Below are positions 5,853-11,785 of a DNA stretch of 11,785 nucleotides, in pieces (position 1 is the stretch's first letter; each line of letters begins with the position of its first letter). Made by a program: the position numbers and the translations under genes. The notes beneath the pieces were generated by a model, which was not told the DNA's origin, ran no database searches, and saw only the letters and a list, made by a program, of their open reading frames with translations. Source of the DNA: an uncultured Oscillospiraceae bacterium. GTDB taxonomy: Bacteria; Bacillota; Clostridia; Oscillospirales; Oscillospiraceae. The stretch spans positions 1 to 11,785 of the forward strand of contig CAKTPC010000061.1 of the NCBI GenBank assembly GCA_934590505.1, read 5' to 3'.

Positions 5853-6728
5853 TTATCCTACGCGGAAGCTTACAGTGCGCTCCTCGCTCCCGTGAGCCGG
5901 GGCGCACAGCGCGCCCGTGCGTTTTTCCCAGATGTGGTCCGTATCGATAAAGTCCGATGTGCCGCACCAGGGCTCTATGCAGACCAGATACGGCCGGATC
6001 GCGTTGCCCCAAAGGCACATATACGGAAAGCCCGATATGCCCATCTCGACGAAGCGCCCGGACTTGGTTGAGCGCAGCGTCACGCTCTCGGCGCTTACGC
6101 CCTCCAGCAGGTGCGAGCCGCCGTTGAACATATCGTCGCGCAGCGGGATATCCGTCCCGTCCGTGAGGTAGGGCTTTCTCTCCCCGGTCAGCAGCATCGT
6201 TGTCGGCTCGTTGACGAGCCGGCTGATGTTCTGCCTGCGGTCGAAGCTGATGACATAGTCCTCCGTCTTTTCGCCCAGAGCCAGCGGCAGATAAAAGCCG
6301 GGGTGCATACCGAGGCAGAAGTACATCGGCTCCTCACCGTGGTTATAAGCGGTAAAGCCGACTGTCAGCTTATCTCCCGCAAGGCTGAAGCTTACGCGCA
6401 GCGTGAACTCATACGGGAAATACCGCCTTGTTTCGTCGTTCGCGCGCAGCTCTAAGACTGCCCTCTCACCTGTGTTTTCGGTCACGGTAAAGACCTGCGT
6501 CTTGGCAAAGCCCTGCATCGTCGCCGGGTATACCCTGCCGCCGATCACCGTCCTGTCCTTGTATATTCTTCCGTTATTGGGAAACAGCGTAAGGCAGCTG
6601 TGGTCCCATATCTCATAGCCGGGCTGCCACATATATTCCGTGTCGTGCTCCTTGGAATAAATGCCGCACAGCTCCGCGCCAAGCTCCTTGACGCGCACTC
6701 TCAGCCTGTCGTTTTCAATAGTGAGCAT
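5853..6728 (-). CDS. Aldose 1-epimerase family protein (LacX/YeaD-like)
   Basis: A 291-residue galactose-mutarotase-like beta-sandwich protein. Features seen are the N-terminal LGAELCGIYSK segment, LFPNNGRI where relatives have FP-x-x-GR, the MQGFAK segment that normally holds the HGFAR histidine, MHPGFYLPL with the expected histidine, and EPWCGTSDF near the C-terminus with the conserved glutamate. Relatives interconvert sugar anomers, but the LacX-like branch is poorly characterised. The usual His of HGFAR is a Gln here (MQGFAK), so mutarotase activity is uncertain. I place the start at ATG 6726-6728, since AGGTGA lies 6 bases before it. The upstream GTG at 6735-6737, which overlaps the flavoprotein stop as GTGA, falls inside that ribosome-binding site. 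Confidence 0.82.
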   Translation of the reverse strand: MLTIENDRLRVRVKELGAELCGIYSKEHDTEYMWQPGYEIWDHSCLTLFPNNGRIYKDRTVIGGRVYPATMQGFAKTQVFTVTENTGERAVLELRANDETRRYFPYEFTLRVSFSLAGDKLTVGFTAYNHGEEPMYFCLGMHPGFYLPLALGEKTEDYVISFDRRQNISRLVNEPTTMLLTGERKPYLTDGTDIPLRDDMFNGGSHLLEGVSAESVTLRSTKSGRFVEMGISGFPYMCLWGNAIRPYLVCIEPWCGTSDFIDTDHIWEKRTGALCAPAHGSEERTVSFRVG

Positions 6729-6733
6729 TTGTT

Positions 6734-8308
6734 TCACCTCATTTTGAGTACGATACTTTTATTCCATGCGGGTTTTTTCTCCGGATAGTCGCTGCGGTAA
6801 AATACGCCTCGGCTCTCCTTTCTTTCAAGCGACGCTTTCGCTATAAGCTTCGCCGTCAGGAGCATGTTTTTCAGAGACGTCAGGTTTACAAGCTCCTTCG
6901 TGTCCGCAGCGCCGATAGCCTCCGCCGCCTCATTGAGCTTTTCAAATGTATCCGACGCTTCGCGCAGCCCCCGCTCATCGCGGATGAGACTGAGGTCTTT
7001 CCCCACCGTCTCTCTCAGGCTCGCAAGAAGCGCTTCTACCTTCTCAGGGCGGCTCTCCTTGGGCGCACGGTATTCATCGATCATTGCCTCCGCCAGCTCT
7101 TCCGCGCGCGAAAGCTCCTCTTCCGACAGCTCATTTACACCGGCGGCACTCTCGCCGACAGCCGCGCCGAAGGTGACAGTCTCCGCGCCCGCGCAGCCTC
7201 CTATGCGGTTCGCGCCGTGCAGTCCGCCGAGGTTTTCGCCCGCCGCGTACAGTCTTTTCAGGTTTGAGCACAGCTCGCCGTCGACCTTGATGCCGCCGAG
7301 GAAGGTATGCGCCGCCGGCATGACCGGCAGCAGCGTTGTTTTCGGGTCCATGCCGGCCTGCATAAGCTCTTTATAAAACAGGCAGTGCGCCCGTATCTCC
7401 TCCTCCGGGACGTCTCTCAGGTCATAGAGACACGGCGCGCCGCAGGCCTTGGCCTCGGAGAATACAGCGCGTGAGAGCCTGTCCTTCTGCATTTTGGATG
7501 TGCCGTCAAAATACCGTGAGAGGAAGCTCTCACCCCGCGCATTGAGCAGTCTGCCGCCTGCGTTCAGAAGCGTCGTGCTTATGCCCTTTCCGCAGAGCTT
7601 TTCGGGCTTTGTCAGGCAGCACGGCTCGAACTGCACGAACTCCATGTCCGTCAGCTCCGCCCCGGCTCGAGCCGCGATCGCGTAGGAATCGCCGCATATG
7701 CCGCGCGGGTAGACCGTTATCGGGTACAGGCCTCCCTCGCCCCCGGCAGCCATGATAACGGCATTGCTCACGATCTTAGTGAGCCTGCCGCCGATGACCG
7801 CCATGGCACCGTATACGGTGTCTCCGTCGGAGATGAGGTCGAGCACGTAAGCGTCGGTCATAAGCTCTCCGCCCATGCGCTCTATCTCCCCGAGGAAAAT
7901 TTTCTCCTCCTCGGCTCCGGTGACGGTGCCCTTGTGCACGAGCCTCGGCGCGCTGCACCCGAGCGGGGTCAGCAGGTCATAGCTCCCGTCCTGTTTTCTG
8001 TCAAAGCGCAGTCCCTTTTCCTCGAGATAGCTCACCTGCTCGTCGGATTTTTCCGCGAGCAGCCCGGCAAGCTCCGGCTGGGACAGTCCCTGACCGCTCT
8101 CAAGGATGTCACGGCGGTAGCGCTCCCGGCTGTCGGGCACACCGACAGCCGCGTTAAAGCCGATGACCCCCGCCGAGCAGCGCGTCCCCTTGGACAGTAC
8201 GGTGACCTTCCTTCCCCGCTCCAGCGCGGCCACCGCCGCGCGCAGGCCGGTAAGGCCTCCGCCGACTATCAGGGTATCCGTGTGTTTCTTCTCTGCGGTA
8301 TACATCAT
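6734..8308 (-). CDS. FAD-dependent oxidoreductase, fumarate reductase/succinate dehydrogenase flavoprotein family
   Basis: A 524-residue soluble flavoprotein. The FAD-binding Rossmann motif IVGGGLTGLRAA is at 14-25, and the second FAD segments are AAHTFLGGIKVD (332-343) and YAAGENLGGLHGANRIGG (354-371). The C-terminal helical domain ends with SRGVFYRSDYPE, as in the SdhA/FrdA/NadB family. Substrate residues diverge: the histidine of the usual EFVQFHP is a glutamate (EFVQFEP), and the PRD arginine that acts as proton donor in fumarate reductases aligns with a lysine (QKD, 275-277). Oxidation or reduction of a substrate other than fumarate or succinate is therefore likely. No Tat signal, FMN or heme domain is present, so electrons probably pass to a soluble partner. 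It overlaps the MBL gene by 4 bases (ATGA). Confidence 0.88.
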   Translation of the reverse strand: MMYTAEKKHTDTLIVGGGLTGLRAAVAALERGRKVTVLSKGTRCSAGVIGFNAAVGVPDSRERYRRDILESGQGLSQPELAGLLAEKSDEQVSYLEEKGLRFDRKQDGSYDLLTPLGCSAPRLVHKGTVTGAEEEKIFLGEIERMGGELMTDAYVLDLISDGDTVYGAMAVIGGRLTKIVSNAVIMAAGGEGGLYPITVYPRGICGDSYAIAARAGAELTDMEFVQFEPCCLTKPEKLCGKGISTTLLNAGGRLLNARGESFLSRYFDGTSKMQKDRLSRAVFSEAKACGAPCLYDLRDVPEEEIRAHCLFYKELMQAGMDPKTTLLPVMPAAHTFLGGIKVDGELCSNLKRLYAAGENLGGLHGANRIGGCAGAETVTFGAAVGESAAGVNELSEEELSRAEELAEAMIDEYRAPKESRPEKVEALLASLRETVGKDLSLIRDERGLREASDTFEKLNEAAEAIGAADTKELVNLTSLKNMLLTAKLIAKASLERKESRGVFYRSDYPEKKPAWNKSIVLKMR

Positions 8309-9210
8309 TTTTCTTCCGTGCTCTCCGCCTTGATCTCCTTGATGTGTTCGTCGATCGTGTACATGGTCATAAACAGGTATGGCGGCTCCTCCGCACCGAC
8401 GCAGTTCAGGACATATCTCGCTATCTGCGCCGTATCTGTGACACCCGCGGCAAGCTGACGCCTCGTCAGGCAGTCATAGAGCTTGAGCGCCTGCTCGCAG
8501 CAGTCGAGAAAGAGCGAGACCTCTTTCTTTCCCTTTGCGAAGAAGCCCATCGGGGCAAAGTCATGCCCGGCAATGATGTTGTCCGCGTCCAGCTCGCGCG
8601 CCTTCTTCAGCGTGTAGCGGTATCCGGGCAGATCCTTGTAAAAGGCCACGCCCGCCCCGTCAGCGCCGAGCGTGCCGAAGGCCTGAAGCGAGTCCCCTGT
8701 CAGCAGGGTGTTTGTCTCTTCGTCATGCAGCATTATGCATTCGGTGTCGTGCCCCGGCGCATGGTATACGCGCAGCCTGCCGCCAAGCATCTCGCCGGCG
8801 CGCACGATCATGTCCGGTTCGTTCGCAGGAATGAACGCCGCCGGCGCGGGGCTGTATTCCGGGTAGACCGTCCTCGTCGCGCGGTTATATTCAAGCGGAT
8901 GGCGCAGCTTGTCCGCGCAGGTCTCATAGGCTGCGAGCGTGCAGCCACTGCGCTCGACAAAGCGTCCGTTGCCGCCGGCATGGTCCTTGTGGGCATGCGT
9001 ATTTATAAGGCAGGCGACATCCTCGGGCTTCACGCCGATCTCGGCGAGAGCGGGGATGATGCACTCATCCACGGAAGCGTCGTCAATGCAGGAGTCGACG
9101 AGCACGTTCTGCTCCCCGCGCACGAAATAGACGGCGCTCCATATCGTATTGAACGGCGCGCGCAGCACATACAGCCCCGCGGCCAGTTCTTCAAAGCTCG
9201 GTCTCATCAT
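8305..9210 (-). CDS. MBL-fold metallo-hydrolase
   Basis: A 301-residue metallo-beta-lactamase-fold enzyme with a complete metal site: THAHKDH (HxHxDH at 72-77), His150/His154 in HAPGHD, Asp173 in TGDSL, and His216 in AGHD. The layout is glyoxalase-II-like and should bind two metal ions, cleaving an ester, thioester, lactone or cyclic amide. About 80 residues after the core form a helical C-terminal extension of unknown function. The first ATG overlaps the allG stop (ATGA), and a second ATG follows directly, so the start could be one codon later. The stop overlaps the flavoprotein start. In this operon it could open a ring or release an acid for the AllFGH step, but the sequence does not show which. 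It is most likely cytoplasmic. Confidence 0.88.
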   Translation of the reverse strand: MMRPSFEELAAGLYVLRAPFNTIWSAVYFVRGEQNVLVDSCIDDASVDECIIPALAEIGVKPEDVACLINTHAHKDHAGGNGRFVERSGCTLAAYETCADKLRHPLEYNRATRTVYPEYSPAPAAFIPANEPDMIVRAGEMLGGRLRVYHAPGHDTECIMLHDEETNTLLTGDSLQAFGTLGADGAGVAFYKDLPGYRYTLKKARELDADNIIAGHDFAPMGFFAKGKKEVSLFLDCCEQALKLYDCLTRRQLAAGVTDTAQIARYVLNCVGAEEPPYLFMTMYTIDEHIKEIKAESTEEK

Positions 9211-10469
9211 TTGTCCCTATACTCTTCCGCAAAGGCCTTCATCGCCTTTTCAAAGCACTCCATCGGTACGCGCGCCATGCCCGCGCCGATCAGGCCGCCT
9301 TCCTTATTGAACATGCCGCCGTGTATGGTCGGGCAGATACCGGTCTTGAGCACAAGGCGTATATCGAAGCCGACGGGCAGCGTGTCAAAGTCCAGATTGG
9401 GTATGGAGAAATTGGGGTTATGGGTGATGGTGATCTGCTCCATCTCGCGGGTCTGCGCGATCGCCTCTGCAAGGGACATGCCCCGGAGGTTGAGAACGAT
9501 CGGGCTTGCCGCCGCGGCGACGCCGCCCATGCCCGCAGCCTCTACGACGCAGCTGTCCCCGATCCACGGGAGCTGGTCGGCCTGCGTGAACTTGGTGGAG
9601 GTATATTTGCCGGTCATATAGGGTGCCGGAGCTGTGAACCATCTTCCGGGAAGTCCCGCGACCTTTATGCCGAACTCGCGCCCATTGCCGCCGAAGGCCG
9701 TGACCATGGTGGAATAAGGGATGCCGTCTGCCGCGATAGCCGCGGAGCGGGATGCACCCTGACCGTAGCAGTGGAAGAAGCGCGGAGTGTCGACTATGTA
9801 TCTGACGGTCTGCATGATGACCTCTTTCGGCAGGTCAAGCGCAAACAGCTGCGGGAGAACTATCTTGTCAAACAGCAGGTCCGCCGCGGTCTGGCGCGTG
9901 TGGTTCTCGTCGCCCATCTGCATGCTCTCGGCAAGGATAGGCTTGAGCGCGATGCCGCCGTTTTTCGCCAGCATCTCGCGCATGGGCGGGAAAAGCTCCT
10001 CGCGCATATGGCGCAGGTTTTCCGCGATGTCCTTGCTGTAAAGCCCCCAGCCGCAGAAGCCGCCCTCAAATGGGCCCTCTGCCGGGAAGGTCGCGGCGCG
10101 GGTGTGGTTGCGCCGGTCCTCGACGACGATCATCGCAAGGGACTTCGTGATGATGCCTGTGCCCGCACCGACCGTGTTGTGGTTGAGCGCGGAATCGATC
10201 TTTATCTCGCCCGAGTGCAGAAGCTCCATCGCTTCCTTCTCGTCCTTCGCCCAGCCTTCAAAAAGCATCGCGCTGACCATGCCGCGCCTGTGCAGCATGA
10301 CCATGTCGTCCAAGTCTACCGGAGGTCCGGAGTGCAGGATCATGTGATCCTCCAGTCCTTCCACGACCTCCCCCGCCGGGAGCACGTCGACCCACCACGG
10401 GTCGTTATCTGTCAGGCAGGCAGCGGCAGCCTTGTTGGCTTCCGCGATTTTCTGTTTCATATCAGGCAT
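9207..10469 (-). CDS. allG: DUF1116 protein, AllG/YlbE-like subunit of oxamate carbamoyltransferase
   Basis: The 420-residue length is close to E. coli YlbE (about 419). Shared landmarks are HSGPP near 46-50, LFEGWAKDE at 69-77, LNHNTVGAGTG near 95-105, MQMGDENH at 183-190, FGGNGREFGIKV with GRWFTAP at 259-281, GDSCVVE at 304-310, and a C-terminal GAGMARVP segment. AllG works with AllF and AllH to phosphorolyse a carbamoyl compound into carbamoyl phosphate. The ATG at 10467-10469 has AAGGTGGAG upstream. It follows the small gene by 24 bases and overlaps the MBL gene by 4. The family assignment is near certain. Use of oxalurate as substrate is an inference from the E. coli enzyme. Confidence 0.92.
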   Translation of the reverse strand: MPDMKQKIAEANKAAAACLTDNDPWWVDVLPAGEVVEGLEDHMILHSGPPVDLDDMVMLHRRGMVSAMLFEGWAKDEKEAMELLHSGEIKIDSALNHNTVGAGTGIITKSLAMIVVEDRRNHTRAATFPAEGPFEGGFCGWGLYSKDIAENLRHMREELFPPMREMLAKNGGIALKPILAESMQMGDENHTRQTAADLLFDKIVLPQLFALDLPKEVIMQTVRYIVDTPRFFHCYGQGASRSAAIAADGIPYSTMVTAFGGNGREFGIKVAGLPGRWFTAPAPYMTGKYTSTKFTQADQLPWIGDSCVVEAAGMGGVAAAASPIVLNLRGMSLAEAIAQTREMEQITITHNPNFSIPNLDFDTLPVGFDIRLVLKTGICPTIHGGMFNKEGGLIGAGMARVPMECFEKAMKAFAEEYRDK

Positions 10470-10493
10470 ATTTACTCCACCTTTACTACAAAA

Positions 10494-10685
10494 TTACAGG
10501 AATTCATCCAGGAGCTGCTCGATTTCGGCGGATTGCTTGAAAGGCGGAACCCACTCGATCTGCGCGCACTTTACCCCCTGCGCGGCCATGGAATCATAAA
10601 ATATCTTTATGCCGATATTGGCAACGGAGGGCTTGCTCTTGGGTATCGGCTTCTCCTGAGGAGTCTGCTTCAGCTCGCTGCTCAT
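10494..10685 (-). CDS. Small protein resembling the detached C-terminal segment of FdrA
   Basis: The product has 63 residues: a basic, proline-rich start (KQTPQEKPIPKSKP), then SVANIGIKIFYDSMAAQG, QIEWVPP and a closing helix EIEQLLDEFL. In many FdrA proteins, as I recall them, a similar stretch (INxGLxxFAxxLxxxGxxVVHxxWxPPA) forms the extreme C-terminus, so this gene looks like that piece encoded separately. It overlaps the fdrA stop as ATGA and has GGAGG about 10 bases upstream, so both halves are probably made together and in equal amounts. It sits directly before allG. No membrane segment or cysteine cluster is visible other than a single Cys. The link to FdrA should be checked by alignment. 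Confidence 0.72.
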   Translation of the reverse strand: MSSELKQTPQEKPIPKSKPSVANIGIKIFYDSMAAQGVKCAQIEWVPPFKQSAEIEQLLDEFL

Positions 10686-11785
10686 CTGTTTCTCGCCTCC
10701 AGCTTCTTCATTATGGCTGTGCTCAGCAGGGCGCTTTCATGGTTGCTCTCGGCAACTATCACGCCCGCTTCTCTGAGCTGCTTCTTTATCTTATCCTTGC
10801 CCTGCGGGTCGCCCTCGCCGCCGCAGACCGCAAACACGTATACGATGTCCGGGCGCTGGCTTATCATCGGCAGATAGCAGGATGCGGGGTCGGGTGCAAC
10901 GCCGGGTCCGAGGATGATATCCATAGATATCAGCGCGACCTCGGGGTCGCTTATCTCCTGCCGGAACCTTGCGACACGCTGCGCCGGGTCAAAGACCGTG
11001 TGCGGCGCTTCGGCGGTAAAATCAAGGTCGCCCATGTCGAGGAGGGTGTTGCCCTCTGACTGCTTGTGCGTTTTGAGCCGGCGGGCATATTCGGTGTTGT
11101 CGCGGTTGGTGTAAAGGGTGATCTCCGGTGCCTCGGCGCGGAAAGTCATCAGCGTCTCCTCGGAGAAGGTGCCGCCGGTGTACAGGCCGCGGAAATATTT
11201 GCGCTCGGGAGAAAGAGAGTCCGCGCTGCGCTGCGCAAGCTCCTCGCGCTCCTGCTCCGTAAGGCCGAGGGAGGGCTCCTTTCCGGTCACAAGTCTCACG
11301 CAGGCCTTCGCCGCGTCCGTGAGGTTAAACGTACCGGTCACCTTATGCCCCTTATAGAGCTCCTCGTCTGCGCCGAGGAACACAGCGACTACGGGCTTTG
11401 AGAGCATGTCCGCTTTTTCGAGCACCTTTTCCATAACGTCGCGGTCGGCGAGCATGGACACAAGGCAGATAAGCTTCGTGTCATCATCGCGCTCGAGCCT
11501 GTCCATGTCGGCCATCATCGATACGCCGCCCACGGGCTTTTTCAGGTCTCTGCCGCCTGTGCCGAGGACGCAGGTGACGCCGCTGCCCATCTGCTCGATA
11601 AGGCAGGCGACCTCCTGAGAACCGGAACCGGACGCGCCGATAACGCCTATCGGGCCGTACTGTACGATGCTGCCGGCAGCCATTGCCACGCCGCCGAGGA
11701 GCCCGACGCCCGCGTCCGGTCCCATCATCAGGCAGCCGTGGTCGCGTGCGTATACCTTGAGGTCATGCTCCTGTTCGAGGGACAC
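10682..11785 (-). CDS. fdrA: FdrA/AllF-like subunit of oxamate carbamoyltransferase (5' end outside window)
   Basis: At least 367 residues of an acyl-CoA-synthetase-like protein; the frame is open to the window edge. The codon at the edge is GTG within a VSLEQE segment that is internal in the family, so it is not the start and roughly 150-190 residues are missing. Motifs seen, counted from the edge, are MMGPDAGV (20-27), GASGSGSQEV (50-59), GTGGRDL (75-81), a SPERKYFRGLYTGG segment near 193-206, and CGGEGDP near the C-terminus. The fold is the CoA-binding plus CoA-ligase arrangement of succinyl-CoA synthetase alpha. FdrA is AllF of E. coli oxamate carbamoyltransferase. The C-terminus stops early, at EARNR, and the usual last segment seems to be the next gene. 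It is the first visible gene of the operon, whose promoter lies outside. Confidence 0.9.
   Translation of the reverse strand: MSLEQEHDLKVYARDHGCLMMGPDAGVGLLGGVAMAAGSIVQYGPIGVIGASGSGSQEVACLIEQMGSGVTCVLGTGGRDLKKPVGGVSMMADMDRLERDDDTKLICLVSMLADRDVMEKVLEKADMLSKPVVAVFLGADEELYKGHKVTGTFNLTDAAKACVRLVTGKEPSLGLTEQEREELAQRSADSLSPERKYFRGLYTGGTFSEETLMTFRAEAPEITLYTNRDNTEYARRLKTHKQSEGNTLLDMGDLDFTAEAPHTVFDPAQRVARFRQEISDPEVALISMDIILGPGVAPDPASCYLPMISQRPDIVYVFAVCGGEGDPQGKDKIKKQLREAGVIVAESNHESALLSTAIMKKLEARNR

Noticed and set aside
8344..9621. 425-codon open frame on the plus strand
   Set aside because: It is the shadow of the MBL hydrolase and allG on the opposite strand, with no recognisable domain and arginine-rich composition.
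9321..10877. Very long open frame (518 codons) on the plus strand
   Set aside because: It is antisense to allG, the small gene and the end of fdrA, which have clear family motifs and ribosome-binding sites. The frame is open only because of GC-rich codon bias.

Overview
The window looks like chromosomal DNA from a Gram-positive, probably gut-associated Clostridia (Oscillospiraceae-like) bacterium. This rests on strong GGAGG/AGGTG ribosome-binding sites, a GC-rich catabolic operon, a tRNA-Tyr with a long variable arm, and an AbrB/HipA-like kinase pair of a type I associate with Firmicutes. The taxonomic call is an inference.

Left part (1-975): a worn integration hotspot. The C-terminal end of a tyrosine recombinase survives at 125-307 (+). 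An intact tRNA-Tyr(GTA) lies at 592-676 (-) with a 16-bp perfect terminator palindrome. Just upstream of it on the minus strand is only the 3' half of a tRNA-Thr(TGT), from anticodon loop to CCA. This is what an element leaves when it integrates in a tRNA. A 22-bp repeat, itself made of two TTTGGGTCA units, occurs at 375-396 and again at 850-871. A branched palindromic element lies at 456-541.

Middle (976-2958): a two-gene toxin-antitoxin-like module (AbrB-type protein, then HipA-like kinase, ATGA overlap) with a consensus promoter and a candidate operator in its spacer. It is followed by a long inverted repeat, a C-terminal scrap of a xylose-isomerase-like TIM-barrel gene, and a strong hairpin.

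Right part (2959-11785, all minus strand, so read right to left): a catabolic operon that enters the window already inside its first visible gene. The order is fdrA/allF-like (partial), a 63-codon gene resembling the detached C-terminus of FdrA, allG-like (DUF1116), MBL-fold hydrolase, FAD-dependent fumarate-reductase-like flavoprotein, aldose-1-epimerase-like protein, SDR oxidoreductase, acetate-kinase-family kinase, allH-like (DUF2877). Most junctions are 4-base overlaps or gaps below 50 bases. AllF, AllG and AllH together form oxamate carbamoyltransferase in E. coli, where the carbamoyl phosphate is used by a carbamate kinase to make ATP. Here no carbamate kinase is seen. Instead there is a divergent acetate-kinase homologue with changed pocket residues. 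The best reading is an anaerobic catabolic route in which redox and hydrolytic enzymes prepare a substrate, AllFGH phosphorolyses it, and the unusual kinase conserves the acyl or carbamoyl phosphate as ATP. The substrate is unknown.
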